NCBI GenBank assembly: GCA_007449985.2
Contig: VIIQ02000836.1
Coordinates: 186,001-250,000 of the forward strand
Origin: Desmodesmus armatus
Lineage: Eukaryota > Chlorophyta > Chlorophyceae > Sphaeropleales > Scenedesmaceae
Direction: 5' to 3'
Length of the DNA: 64,000 nucleotides
Below are positions 43,945 through 58,904 of the stretch, piece by piece. Both the position numbers and the translations under genes were made by a program. Positions within the stretch are counted from its first letter, which is position 1. Each line of letters begins with the position of its first letter. The notes beneath the pieces are model-generated. The model ran no database searches, had not been told where the DNA came from, and saw only the letters and a program-made list of their open reading frames with translations.

Positions 43945-46900
43945 CTATGCGACCGACATCACAGCGTCGCACTGCTGCTGTCCTTGCGGCCTATTGCTGA
44001 GACCACTGCTGCTGCTGGCTTGCTGTGCAGCTTTGCGCTGCTTCCAGCAGACAGCACAGCCGACAGCTGCCAGTGCAGCTGTGAACACTGCAATGATAGT
44101 GTTGTACCAGCCTATGCCAACGGTAGGGCGCGCAAGAGGATTCAGTTGTAGTAGGGCTGCTGGCCACACATTGGTGCCCTGCAGAGGGTGCAGCAGCAAC
44201 ACATAGGGAGAACTGAGCATGCGACATGCTCATTGCATCTGTTATGCACAGCCGCGCCAGATCAAAGTGTCAGCTATGCAGCTGCAACACTGTCACAGGT
44301 GTCTTTAGACCGGACAAGCCGCTAACGTAGCGCCAACTCTTTCCAGGGCATCTGGAGAGCTGCAAGCTCACACGCTGTTGGTGAGGAGCTGAGCAAATTG
44401 AAGGGGTTAGCGCTGACATATCGGCAGCATAGTGAGCAAGGAACTTACCGCTGCGGTGAGGGACCCGACAGCTGCTGCAAACTCGCCAGCTCTGTGCGAT
44501 AAGTAAGAGTACCCGCCAGGTAGCACAAATGATGACGTGAAGCACACCAGCGACCCACCCACAAGCGCCACAGCAATGGCCACCGCGCCCCTCCAGTGCG
44601 CCGGCTCTATCCAGCCGACAAGCAACATACCAGCTGGTATCAGCAAGAAAGTTGTGAGGGAACTCCATTCCACACGTGCTGTTGAGGCTGATTGAGGCAC
44701 AGATGCAGCCTTGTCTGCGGCCCAACCGCCAAGCCACGAGCCAACCACACTGCAGAAGCCGGTGACAAAGTAACATAGCCCTATTTGCGTGGCGGTCAAA
44801 CTGGTGGTTTCCGCCAGGACCTCTGACAGCTGCAGCAAGATGAGGAACATGCAGCCAAAGGTGTGCCACTGCAGGAGTAGGTAGGGTAGGACTGTGGGGT
44901 CCAGAATGAGCTGCTTCAGTAGCTTCAGCAACTGCCGCGGGTGGGGGCGGGCCTGCCGTGTTGCGTCCATGGATTGCAGCACCCAGTCTGGCGGGGTGAT
45001 TTGCTGCTGTTTCAACTGCTTGTGCAGGTGCCTTGCAACCCTGAACTGCTGGGTCTCCCTGAAGCAACAACAACAGCACACAACACAGGCGACACTGGAG
45101 GCAGAGGGTGTAACTGGGCCAAGTGCAGGCCCTGCAACCTAGTGAGCCGCAGGTCACCAGGCCAGAACACAAATTGCATACCGCCGCATGTGGTGAGGCG
45201 AGGTGACATGCAGCGAGTTGGCCTGCAGCTGCTAGGGACTGACCATGTGTCACGTCACACTGCAGCGGGGGGCTTTCAAAGGCAGAGGCCTGCCTTCCCA
45301 CAAATTATGTGCACCAGCCATTCTTGGGGTGTACGTGCACACGCCGCCCTACGGCGTGAACACTGTCATGACAGCTGCTGGCGTAGCCCACCTGTATACC
45401 AGCAGCACCACCAGCTGTGCTGCCCCACTGAGTATGACCAGAAACCACATCATACTCCTCCAACCAAACGCATGCGTCAATGCTGCACCAATAAAGGGTG
45501 CAATCACAGGGCCCAGCATCTGTGCAGCACAAAGCACACACATCATACAGCACATCGCTCAGTGTTCCCCAAACTCAACACGATTGCTCTTGTGGCAAGC
45601 ACCTAAGGCCAGACTGTCAGCCTGTGCACATATCCTTGCTTCATTCCACAACTCTTGCATTGCAAGGTTCACAGCAGTAGCAGCTGTGCAATATTGGGCG
45701 TGCTGTGTGTGGCGCGTGCTACAGCAGGACCAATCAAGCAATGCAGCATGCCTGCAGAGCCACGGCAAGTTGGCCTTACCCCTGGGCTCATGAAGATGCC
45801 AAACGCCTTCCCACGTATCTCAATGGGGTAGATGTCAGCAACAACTGCATTGCCTACAGCCCAGGTCCCAGCAGCCGCCAAACCTTGGATGGCCCTGCAG
45901 GCAGCACACAGTGAGCGGCACTACGCAAAATTGTATCGCATGCACTGCATGGCGGCCAAGCTACTGTGACATCATGACTTTGACACATCTTGCATTGAGC
46001 TGCCATGCATCAGGATGTGTGTCATAGCCATGGTCTTATGGTACATTCATGCAGCACCCTGTACATGCCAATGAGGGCCTTGCAATAGATGAAGAATGAA
46101 TTCTTGATTGCTCAGGTGTACTTGTAGCATGCCTTTGCAGGTACCTTGTCACCCTGTCGCGAAGCTGAGAGTTCTGTTCGCAAAAGCACGGGGGACTTCA
46201 AACCCCATTTATCAAGCATCTCTTGGCGGCATCGTCCCTGGATGCCACTGCTGCCCCTACTAGCCGTACGCTGACTTCCGGTTGAGCTGCCTCACCTGCC
46301 GACCAAGAAGAGGGTGATGTTTGGTGCCAGTGCACAGCCAACTGAACTGCCAGCAAACAGAACAAGGGCTGCATGGAACACCACCATCCTGCCCAGCATG
46401 TCTGCAGGATGGTCAGCCAAGCAGCCACATCTGCCCGTCAGTAGTCAAACACACCATTAAAGGATCGAATAGTCAACACTAAGAGAACAACAGAGTTAGC
46501 ATAGCAAAGTAGACTCGACGTGCACACGCAGCTGTTGCTGCACAGCAATGCACGCAGGCAGGCAAGCAAATGCACAGAGGTGCTGCCAGACTGGCAGGTA
46601 CTAGTAGCAGTCACTGTGGCGCCACAAAGGCACCTGGCATGCAGCTAAGCACAGTGTATACATGTACACATGTCAGACCTCGCGCACCTGCCACAGGTCC
46701 CCAGAGCGCAAAGCCTGCTGCTGCAGCCAGCAAATAGAGACTGAGCGTGGCGGTGACTGCGGCGTCGCTAGCTGTCAGTTCTTCCTGGATGGTGTGCATT
46801 TGTGTAAGGAGGATGGTGTCACTCAGGGGCAGCAGCGGGTACACTGCAGCACAACAGCACACACAGTGGTTAGCCCACACTGATCAAAGGTGCTGGTTGT

Positions 46901-47169
46901 GTATGTTGAACGTTCTCTGCATGTCGCTCATCCACCACTGGAATGTTTTATTGGGATCTCAGAAGTTTGTGCTGCTGTGCAAGCACCTGAAAGTCAGGAT
47001 AGGGTCACTGGTGGTCCAGGTTCTGGGTGCCAAAGTGACTCTCACCAGCTGCAACCAGGGCAAGAAGTGTACGTCGCCTGCTGCGACTATAGACGTCGTA
47101 GACCGATTGTGAGTCCTTCCAACGGTCCAAGTGCTGTTTCCCACCGCCACACCACCACTGCTGCACCAT
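43945..47169 (-). CDS. Major facilitator superfamily transporter (DHA1 drug:H+ antiporter type)
   Basis: Twelve-helix membrane transporter, probably proton-coupled export of small organic molecules; substrate unknown. Exons (5' to 3'): 47046-47169, 46688-46843, 46296-46401, 45780-45894, 45392-45519, 44449-45058, 43945-44178; all in phase, 490 aa. TM1 spans the first intron (RTLLALVAAVYPLLPLSD). Then come the helix 2 region LSLYLLAAAAGFALWGPVAG, the loop 2-3 motif DMLGRMVV, helix 4 with LFLVGRAIQGLAAAGTWAV, and ADIYPIEIRGKAFGIFMSPG, followed by the motif-C-like GMLGPVIAPFIGAALTHAFGWRS pattern (quoted in parts: GPVIAPFIGAAL, GWRSMMWF). These match the Bcr/CflA-QDR-type DHA1 family known from bacteria and fungi. 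The cytosolic loop between helices 6 and 7 is Gln/His-rich. Start at 47169 is the first in-frame ATG of exon 1. It diverges from EMC6. Confidence 0.88.
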
Positions 47170-47777
47170 TTTGATTGGGGGCCCGCGACAACCCCAGTCG
47201 GGGGTCACCAGCAACTGCTTCACTAGGGACCTGAGGGGTCACGAAGTCGCATTGGATTATGGATTGATACAGTTGAAAACTGTGGATTTGATGCAGAAGC
47301 ACCAGAAGTTGTTTGCTCCACACAAGAAGCACAACACAGCGCAGAGCACAGCCCAGCTATGACCACATCCAGGACACAGACCAGACCAGACAAATCACTT
47401 TTGTGTCGAAGATTGAAAAGGTCTGCCCTTTGCAGCTACGATTCACCTGCGGCAAAGTTCACTTGTGGGACCTGATCCAGTTGAAATTTGACTCACCCCC
47501 CATCATCATGGGATGGGAAGGGAGTGGTTTTTATCGAAACTGACGGACGTATCCACACATTCTTGCCCTGATTACCTCAACCCGTTGAAGTTGGCAGTTC
47601 CAGTCACATCTGATCTGCAGGTGCTGTTGTGAGGTTCCTCAAAGCATCAACAACTGTGTTTCCCAGCCAGCAACGACCAAACAGGAGCACCCGTCAACCA
47701 AGCAGCAAGCCAGTTGCAGTAGCCGCAAGGCCCTCCCTAGCGTTGTCCTCCTGGCACACGCCCCGGCAGGAGCCTGA
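47170..47777. promoter_or_regulatory. Divergent promoter region, MFS transporter / EMC6
   Basis: 608 bp between two divergent start codons. No distinct element was identified. The stretch 47230-47560 is AT-richer than neighbouring exons. Confidence 0.4.
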
Positions 47778-49037
47778 ATGTCTAGCAGCCGGGCTGTTGC
47801 TGGGCGGACCAGCGGCGCTGGAGAAAAGCCACCAGTCAAGAAGCGCCCCAGCAGCAAAAGCCAGCAGCCAGCAGCAGCAGCGGAGCTGCAAGTCATCCAG
47901 AACCCCCACCACTTCAGCCAAAATGCTGGCATCGTGTACTTCCTGTAAGCAGACCCAACACAGCAAGCAAGTGTCCTTGAATGTGCAGCAGCACGTACTG
48001 GTGAACATGGCACCCGTCATGTATGCATCTCATGCAGCTGACCGGGCTGGTGCTGTGTGTCCCGCAGGCGCATCTACATGACCATAGTTGCAGGCTCAGC
48101 AGCTGGTGTGTTGGGGCTTGAAGGCTGGAGCGGGTTCATGGTGTACCTCAGCAGCCAACTGTCGGTGAGTTGAACGGAACTTCAATACTGATGGCAGCGT
48201 CAGCAACGCCGCTGCACCATCAGGTGGCTGACGTGGATTTGCTGCAGCTGGCACGGCACTTGCTGTTCGTCTCTGACTTGCTCCCTGCCACACTAAGGGT
48301 TTGGTGTGGCAAGTAGCACGTCAGAGACAAACAGCAAGTGCCGTGCCAGCTGCAGCAGAGTAGCTGATAAATGCAGGCTAGCATGGGCACGCCTTATACA
48401 GATGCCCCCTTCCCCCAGTCTGACGGGAAGGCTTTTCAAAATGAGGCAACTGCCTTGCGAAGGAGGGTTGTCATGTGTGAAGGGGTGTGCCAGTGTGAAT
48501 GCCTCCTTGTGTGTCCTGTTTGTGCCTGCAGTGTTCGTTGCCGGTAGTGGCCAAGTGTGGCGGCGACTACAAAAAATACCTCGGCACCTGGTGAGGGAGG
48601 AAAGGGCCACCCGGGTTGAGGGTGCAGGCACAGTAGCCAGCTGGTTGATCCCATAGGCGGCGGCCAGCAGGGGCAGTTGTGTGGCAGTTGAGCTGACTTG
48701 GACAGGCTGCCAAGGACAGCACGGATCTCTGCCCTACCCACAAGTGCGGGCTTGACAAGCGGTTGGCATAATAGCGCTGAGCAGTGCAGACAACAGCATC
48801 CTGTTGAGCATCTGTCCTTTCAGTGTTGTGGTGACGCCTGGTCAGACAGCACATGGTTCTTGTAGGAACAAACAGCTTTGTGAGCAGACTGTTGTCAGAC
48901 ATACAGTCCTGTCACACCTCTCGCTTTTTGTGGCCTGCAGGGACAAGGTGTTCTTGGATCACATCTTCTCTTCAACCGCCATCCTGTCCTACATCCTGTT
49001 CTGGATGGTGTTCTACAACCTGTGCCACGTATTCTGA
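47778..49037 (+). CDS. EMC6: ER membrane protein complex subunit 6 (EMC6)
   Basis: Core membrane subunit of the EMC insertase, which inserts moderately hydrophobic and tail-anchored transmembrane segments into the ER. Exons 47778-47944, 48068-48164, 48532-48590, 48941-49037; in phase, 139 aa. The N-terminal 40 residues are a Ser/Lys/Gln-rich extension (MSSSRAVAGRTSG) longer than in animals (110 aa). The conserved core follows: QNAGIVYFLRIYMTIVAG, GVLGLEGWSGFMVYL, YKKYLGTWDKVFLDHIF, and the final helix SYILFWMVFYNLCHVF, matching the human end FWTFAYDIVHIF pattern. Two to three helices are visible, as in the family. The second intron (48165-48531) carries a striking inverted repeat. TGTAA lies at 49105. 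Confidence 0.93.
48241..48356. repeat. Long inverted repeat (hairpin) in EMC6 intron
   Basis: Left arm 48241-48293 and right arm 48304-48356 are 53 bp each, with four mismatches, around a 10-nt loop (TAAGGGTTTG). The outer 36 bp have only one mismatch. It lies wholly in the second EMC6 intron, so an RNA from either strand would fold into a long stem. It could be a small-RNA precursor or a short MITE-like element. Confidence 0.9.
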
Positions 49038-49104
49038 GGTGCCCCATCAAGGGCGGCTCCGTCAACAGCAGCAGTCTTGCCAAAGGGCCTGCCACATCTG
49101 TGGC

Positions 49105-49109
49105 TGTAA
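49105..49109 (+). terminator. TGTAA polyadenylation signal of EMC6
   Basis: TGTAA 68 nt after the EMC6 stop codon. Confidence 0.5.
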
Positions 49110-49880
49110 GCTCGGCAGCTGGTGAACGGCCACACTACAGCTGTGCAGGTGTCCTTGTCAGCAGCGGTAGGAGGCCTGTGTCGCACGGTGGGTGCGGTTG
49201 TTGTTGGCTTTGTTTGGCTTGTTGGCTGCACACATGCGTTGCTTGAGGGGCTAGCCCCCCTCAACCCTGGGGCTGCTGCTGCCCTGCCAGGGTCTATCAT
49301 GGCTGGCGGACTGATCATGTGGGTTGTGTGTCCAACCTACTGAGCATTGGTGACTCCGCGTTTCTGGCATACATGCCATCTGACTGGGCTGGTTTTGAAC
49401 TGGGTGCGGTGCAACAGTGTTACAGCCTGGTCAATCCTTAGGGGCTGTGCAAGCTCCAAACGTGACTTGTTGCCAACAACTTGTGTACAGCTGGTCCTGC
49501 AGTAGGCTTGTTCCTGTGGATGTATGTGGGCTGTATGTGGGCTCAGTGGAGCTTGGCACTGCAGGACCTTCTGCCAGTGGTACAGGTGGTATTCAATATG
49601 CTGGTGAGCAATGAGCCAACACTATCAGGCGTGTTGGAATACTCCAGGAGTGATGACCGTTTGGGTCTGGGTCTGCATCCCATGCAGAGCTGCGTTGCTG
49701 GAGTGCCATGCCAGCGACTGTCATAGGCCAAAGTCAGCAACAGTCAGCCATGCCGGAGTCAGTCCTTTTTGCAACACCTTCCACAAACAATTCCGTCACA
49801 CATGGCACGGCCTCCAAATCAAGGGCCATGCTACGCTGAAGCCATGCTCAACTATCAGTGACATCAAAACCTCAGGCAGG

Positions 49881-49885
49881 TTACA
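49881..49885 (-). terminator. TGTAA polyadenylation signal of PSMA5
   Basis: TTACA on the + strand, 120 nt downstream of the PSMA5 stop codon. Confidence 0.5.
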
Positions 49886-50005
49886 AGAGCATGGGCAGAT
49901 GAGCTCATCACCAGGCTTGGGCAATCAGACTGGGTGCATCAACCTGCCACACGCTCACACAACCACCAACAAAGTGGGCAGCTGCTGCATATACAGCAAC
50001 ACAGG

Positions 50006-53344
<3,339 letters not shown>

Positions 53345-56193
53345 ATGCTAGCGACGCTAGACTGCTTAGCCCTGTGCCTGGCCCCACATGCCATCTACTA
53401 CTTCGCCACTGAGCTGTGAGCACACGACGTGCACTGCTGTGGTAGCATTGCAGCTGTGCCTCTGGGTGTGTGCGTGTGCTGACACTCCCCGGGGTTTTGC
53501 CGCAGGCATGAGTATGATGCCATAAAGTCTGCTGCCTACGGCGCCATTGCCTCTATCATCACAGCTGTTGTCAAGGTGCGCCAGCAGCGATGCTGCCAGC
53601 CTGTATCCAGCAGCAGCTGGGCCTGGTTGTTGCGCCCAGCCTGTTGGTGCCAGCATAACCCTTTTTGCACTGACGAGTATGGTACATTTTCAGCAACTGG
53701 CACCCCTGCTCCAGCCCCCATGGGCCAGCACGGCAGCACAGCCTGGGTTGTTCCCAGCCTCTGGTCAGCTCAGCCTCATCACAAGGTGTCTGCAATGGAT
53801 ACGGCCCTTGTTGTGTAGCCAAACCACCACTTGTCTCCTGTACTTGTGCTGTGCTATGTGTTGCTGTGCAGGGTATGTTGACAGCGTTATACACACCAGC
53901 CAACTCTGATGTGCTATGGCTCAGGGTGAGGCGGAGCAAGGATGTTGTCGCTTCTGGGCGCATCGACATAGCAATGTCTGTCATGCAGTTGTGAATGCCG
54001 TCTGAATTTGCTTCAGCTGTGACCTCAGTAGCCTGCCACCTGACCATCACCAGCAGTACCACTGTCTCGTCTTGTGGCCTGGTGAAAGAAGCCACCAGCA
54101 GCGCTTATGCAAGACCCGCCATGCCTTCACCTAATCAGCCGCTGCACATGCTGCTTTGCCGCAGGCGTTGGTTGCAGCTGCTATCAGCCTCACAGATGTG
54201 GCCGGGCTGTGGTATGCCATCAGCAAGTTCACACACCGCAACATCTCCAACTCACACAAGTTCCAAGCAGTTGGACTAGGTGAGCGACAGCCAGCAGTTT
54301 GCGCCAGCATGCATGCTGTACACCACTGGAACAAGACCATCTCGGCTGTTTTTGTGACGGCAAACAGTGGAATTCAGGCAGCACTTGCATTGTTTTTGGC
54401 ATTCATTTGTTGGCAGTTGAAGCTGGCGGATGGGTTATTTCTGGGGGAGGAGAGGGCGCATGTACCATAGCACTCATCAAACTGGTAAAGCATGTGGGGT
54501 GTGCTGCCAACCTGCCAGTCACATTTCGCCCTGGCTGGTTGTCAGTTTGGCAGCCTGGTGCTGCACATCCCTACATCACGCCCACTCCTGCTTACCTGCC
54601 AGATGCTGTAACCCAACAGTGGACGGGTCAATGAAGGGTGGAACATGCATGCACACTTGCAGGTGTACTCAGTTGAGGCACAGGTTGTGCTAGGGGCTGA
54701 GTGTTTGTGAGGGTGTCATCTTTACTTGCTCTGGGCACAGGTCACCTGCAGCATCAGCACCTGATGGTGTGCAACACTGCCAGCCTGGCAGCACAACATG
54801 GCACACCGTTTCCCGCAGGATTTTGAATGTCAGAAGCATTGCATTGGTGTGACTGGAGTTCAGGATTTTACAACACTAAGACGATATGTCCCTGGTTGCA
54901 ACCCTCTGCTTTGTGCTGTCCTTTTATGTGCCGTCCTCTGCCAGGTTGGGCTGCTGCTGATGCATTGCTGATGCGCACCTTCCCCATATTGAGTGGTGCC
55001 TGGACGCCTCAGTTTGATGTAGGCCACGTCATCAGCGCGCTGCAAGCGAACGTGTTCATAGTAAGTGCAGACAGTAGCGCTGACGGGTTGATGCGCAGGC
55101 TGAGCTGCCACCTGACTGCATGTGTGCATCTTTGCTATGTTACTGTTTGTGGGTACTGGCACCTTTGGGAACAGTACCCCTTTATGAGGTTACGCCTCTG
55201 GCCCCGTTGTACTAGGTGATCCTGGCAGCGCATGTGGCCAGCTGGCAGGGGTCCCGCACCTCCTGGTGACCACAGGGCTGTGCGTGAGTAGGGGGCGGCT
55301 GGCACTTGACGGCACTTACACAGCACTTCTTGATCGCCTGGTTTGTCTGCTTGTCACTTTTCGCGTGTTGTGCAGGTGCACATGCTGTCCATGTCAGCTG
55401 TGGGTGTGCTGTTTTGGGGCAAGAAGAGCCGGCCGGCTGGCATGGTGTTCCTGCTGCGCCTGCTGGTGCTGCTGCATGCTGTCGCACCAGCTGTCATCAG
55501 GTGCGGGGGATGTCAGCGCCATGTGTGCTAGCATGCAATTGCTGCTGCACACCCGACAGAAGGCTGGTTACTTGACCGTTCGCAGTGCACTCACTGCTAG
55601 GATTACAGGCAATCCATACATGCATGACTGTCCGCATTTTGGTGCATGACATGCGTTGGGGTGTGCTGCCAACCTGCCAGTTGCGCCTCGCTCTGGCTGG
55701 TTGTCAGTTCAGCAGCCTGGTGCTGCACACTCCTACATCACGCCCACTCCTGCTTACCTGCCAGATGCTGTAACCCAACAGTGGACGGGTCAATGAAGGG
55801 TGGAACATGCATGCAAACAACACATCGCACCCCAGGTTTCTGGTGTTATAGGTTGTGTCCAGGGCTGAGTTTCTAGTTGGTGTTGTCTCTAGGTGTGTGT
55901 TGTGATTGGTCCAGTCATCAACCGCTGCAGGGTTGATGCCCTCCAGCTGCGCCTATCCTGTCGCATCATCCCCAATGAGTTGAGCACTCTCTTATTTGTG
56001 CCTGCCATCTCTGCTGGTGTGCCCCTGCTCAATTGTACTGCCTTGTGCGAAATGCTATGCTGTCCGCAGTGTGTTGGAGCAGCTACACCGAGTGGACCCA
56101 GCCCAAGGAGCTTTGCTACAGGGAGGAAGCACAGCGGCGCTTGCTGCACTGGCCTTCCTGTTGTGGCAGCAGTGCAACACGAAAACCAGCTGA
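53345..56193 (+). CDS. TMEM147: TMEM147-like ER membrane protein
   Basis: Homologue of TMEM147, which in animals forms the Nicalin-NOMO-TMEM147 (BOS) complex of the multipass translocon in the ER. Exons: 53345-53415, 53506-53575, 53872-53925, 54165-54279, 54945-55060, 55376-55500, 56070-56193; in phase, 224 aa, the same length as human TMEM147. Shared marks: HEYDAIKSAAYG (human SEYNAFWKCVQAG), SLTDVAGLWYAIS (SVDVADLIGLNLVMS), GLGWAAADALLMRTFPI (ALGWATAELIMSRCIPL), and NVFIVHMLSMSA (NISLVHYIVASA). Seven hydrophobic helices are expected. A candidate exon at 55216 was dropped because direct joining of 55060 to 55376 matches the family. Two introns carry copies of a 159-bp repeat. Confidence 0.9.
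54495..54653 (+). repeat. Direct repeat copy 1 (159 bp) in TMEM147 intron
   Basis: Starts TGGGGTGTGCTGCCAACC and ends GAACATGCATGCA. It lies in the intron between exons 54165-54279 and 54945-55060. It matches the copy at 55657 over its whole length, the last 95 bp almost perfectly. Confidence 0.9.
55657..55815 (+). repeat. Direct repeat copy 2 (159 bp) in TMEM147 intron
   Basis: Second copy of the 159-bp unit, in the last TMEM147 intron (55501-56069). The same orientation and same length without visible indels suggest a recent copy event. It has no coding potential that is kept between copies. Confidence 0.9.
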
Positions 56194-56362
56194 TGTGGTT
56201 TGAGTGTGTTGAGTGTACACATGAGTGTTACATAACAACAGTGTACTGCAGAAGTACATTGCGCAATTGGGTCCTGAAGTCGTCAAGTTTCTTATGCCAC
56301 AACCTGGTCGCAGCTTCAGCTGTTGCGTCATACAACCAGGCCGGTGATGGGCTGTAGGCGAA

Positions 56363-57824
56363 ATGGAGAATGATCGTCCGGTCCCGTTGTGGCATTCCTT
56401 CGTGGCTGGAGCGACGTCTGGCTTAGCAGCACGCATTGTGACATTTCCAGCTGATACACTAAAAGCTAGACTGCAAATCAGGGGCGCTGTCAGTGGCGAT
56501 GTCAGCCAGTATCGCACTACAGCTGCTGCTGCCAGACACATCCTCACCACAGAGGGCATTGGAGGCTTCTTCAGAGGCTTTGGTGCTGTGATGTGGGGTG
56601 TTGTCCCAGCAAACCTTGCTTACTTTGGAGGTGGGTATGGGGTACATTGATTGAGTAGCAACGCAGAAGACAGCATGGCTGGTGGTGAGCCACTAACTGG
56701 TAGGGATACCCCTACCAGCCTCGTTGATTGTCGCCCTGCTGAGTGGAATGGTTGCAACAGGATCATGTTCAGGCACCCTATGGAGTTTCATTTTGTGCAG
56801 TTGAACTCACTACAGCAGGGATGCTATCCAGATTTGCCAATCTGTAAGTCACCGTCTCTGCAGCATTGCTGTCAAGGAGACTTGCCCAGGCTGCCTGCCT
56901 TCTGCCTGGATGCTTAACCCATGCAGGGTATGAAACAGGCAAGCGACTGATGCCTCAGCACTGGGGCATGGCAGGTGACATGGCAACAGGGGCATTTGCA
57001 CAGGTGCTGGCTGGCGTGGTGTACACACCCATCGACATTGTCAAGGAGCGCATGCAGGTGCGGCTGACGCTGGGACTGCTCTGGTTGTGTGCGTAGTGCT
57101 TATGAAAGTAGCTTTCTGGAAGTATGGGTGCATTGATCTGACAGTTATTGGTGGCAGCTGCCTGCTGGTTCAAGGCATGTAGAACCCAGAATATGAACCC
57201 TATATCATGGCTGCCCTTCTATCTTGTTGATAGAATGTTCTATCTTGTTGATAGAATGGTGTGCTCCTGTGGTTTCCTGGCCCATGCCGCATGCAGGTGC
57301 AGGCACTGATGCGTGGTGCCTACAGCTATGCTTCACCCCTAGCAGCCTTCCAGTCGCTGCTGCACCAAGGTCAGGGTGTCACAGGCATATTCAAGGGCTA
57401 CTGGGCAACCAATGCAGTGTGGCTGCCCTGGAACGCCCTGTACATTGCGGGCTATGAGCAGCTGAAGCGGGTCTGTGCTGAAACACTCCACAGCACCCAG
57501 CAGCAGCAGACAGCGGCGGACACGCAGCTACCAGCGCAGCAGTTGCCAGCCTGGGCTGTTGCAAGCTGCTCAGCAACAGCGGCGGCAGCTGCGGCTATCG
57601 TGACGCACCCGTTTGATGTAGTGAAGACGCGGCTGCAGGTGCTCTCAGCACAGCCTCAAATGGCCGGGCTCACAGCCCTGCAAGTGGCTAGGCAGCAGCT
57701 CCAGAGGGAGGGGATGGGCAGCTTCTTTCATGGCTTGACTGCTCGCCTGCTGAACATTGCACCCGGGTGTGCCCTTAGCTGGGCGCTGTATGAGCACATG
57801 AAGGGATGGCTGGACACGCAATGA
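56363..57824 (+). CDS. Mitochondrial carrier family protein (SLC25)
   Basis: Six-helix inner-membrane metabolite carrier. Exons 56363-56630, 56927-57057, 57297-57824; in phase, 308 aa, the normal size. Three carrier signatures are seen, one per repeat: FPADTLKARLQ, TPIDIVKERMQ and HPFDVVKTRLQ, the P-x-D/E-x-x-K-x-R pattern. GFFRGFGAVMWGVVPANLAYFGGYE and GIFKGYWATNAVWLPWNALY type segments follow each odd helix (quoted as FFRGFGAVMWGVVPAN and IFKGYWATNAVWLPWN), and the third repeat ends FFHGLTARLLNIAPGCALSW. There is no cleavable presequence, as is usual. A Gln-rich loop separates helices 4 and 5. The substrate cannot be fixed from the motifs seen. The gene starts 170 bp after the TMEM147 stop. 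Confidence 0.93.
57217..57258 (+). repeat. Perfect 21-bp tandem duplication in carrier intron
   Basis: Two identical 21-bp units in tandem, each containing the short inverted pair CTATC/GATAG. Located in the second intron of the carrier gene, about 40 bp before its acceptor. Probably replication slippage. Confidence 0.9.
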
Positions 57825-58904
57825 GTATGGCTCACAATGCAGGCTGAATCAAAGTGTTGTTCGACATACGTTTTTAAGCGCTGCTGGCCAGCGGCGCTGT
57901 CAGTGGTGTCAGCAGTATGAGAGCAGCAGCTTATTGCACTCCTCAGTTTGCCTATGAATGGCATAGGGGGTGATAAATGTGGTGTGTTTTCCTGACATCT
58001 ATGTCTGATGGCGCAAACACAACCCTGAAGCTTGTCATGTTCCATGTTTGCTTGCCACGGTTGCGTTGTGTAGGGGAACATTGCTCGGCTGACTGCGGTA
58101 TGTCTGTGCATGCTGTGCAGTGATATGTTAGAAGCCCCGCAGAGCGCCTTGCTGCTTCTCTGTGCATGTCGTGTGTGGCTGGAGTCTCGCTTCGTTACGC
58201 ACGCCTGTGCTGCAAAGTCCCATTTGCACAACATAACATGCAGTGGCCATCGCAGAGCTGCTGAAATTGCAGCCGTCAGCTGCGGCATGGCCTAGATCGA
58301 CCACTGGACGCCCTGGCAGGGGCCGGCTGCATGATCGGGGTGGATTTGCATGTCTCCCGCTTTTATCAAGACGCGCCGCTGTCAGCACAGACAATTTCTT
58401 GACCCCCCTCTTTGGTGGCTGCATGGGCATGGTACCAACCTGGCTGCCCTTGGGTGGTGTTGGGCAACCTCTGAACCTTCATCTTGTACCCATCGATTGT
58501 ATGCAACAAACCCTCCTTTGGGATTACCTTGACAAAGGTGCACAGCGGGCAGAGATGACATTTGTGCAGTCACTGCACACAACCCCCAACATCAATTATC
58601 CCATTCACCAGGAGGGACATGCTTGTTCACTGCCCAAAGTCACTGGCTGGCAGCTCTGCCTCATGAGGCAAATCCCTTGAGTGCCGCAGGAGCCTCCTGT
58701 ATGTCAATCGACCTAAAGTCTGCAGGGCTGCACACACACTCACTAAGGGGTATCCCTGCAGATCAAGTCAACCTGCTGTACCAACAGTACCGTAAGCTGC
58801 AGGCACCAATAGCTGCTCACCCGGGCGTGACCAGGCCGCTTCCAAACAAAAGCAATGCAGGGCTCATGGGCTCAAACCCTCCTGCTGCATGCCTGTACCC
58901 AACA
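57825..58904. other. Convergent intergenic region, carrier / coiled-coil gene
   Basis: 1.08 kb between convergent stop codons. No coding exon, RNA gene or clear TGTAA was found; it is expected to hold both 3' UTRs. Confidence 0.45.

Larger units (their letters stand above)
49038..50005. other. Convergent intergenic region, EMC6 / PSMA5
   Basis: 968 bp between convergent stops. Contains a TGTAA at 49105 (+) and one on the minus strand at 49881. A hydrophobic open stretch near 49500-49610 on the + strand has no family similarity and no linked exons, so it was not called. Confidence 0.5.

Noticed and set aside
49500..49615. Hydrophobic open stretch (LFLWMYVGCMWAQW) between EMC6 and PSMA5
   Set aside because: No start, partner exon or family similarity; it lies in a convergent intergenic region.
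55216..55265. Possible TMEM147 exon (VILAAHVASWQGSR)
   Set aside because: No donor gives the needed phase without a stop, and direct joining of 55060 to 55376 reproduces the conserved I/L-VH-x-x-x-x-SA segment.
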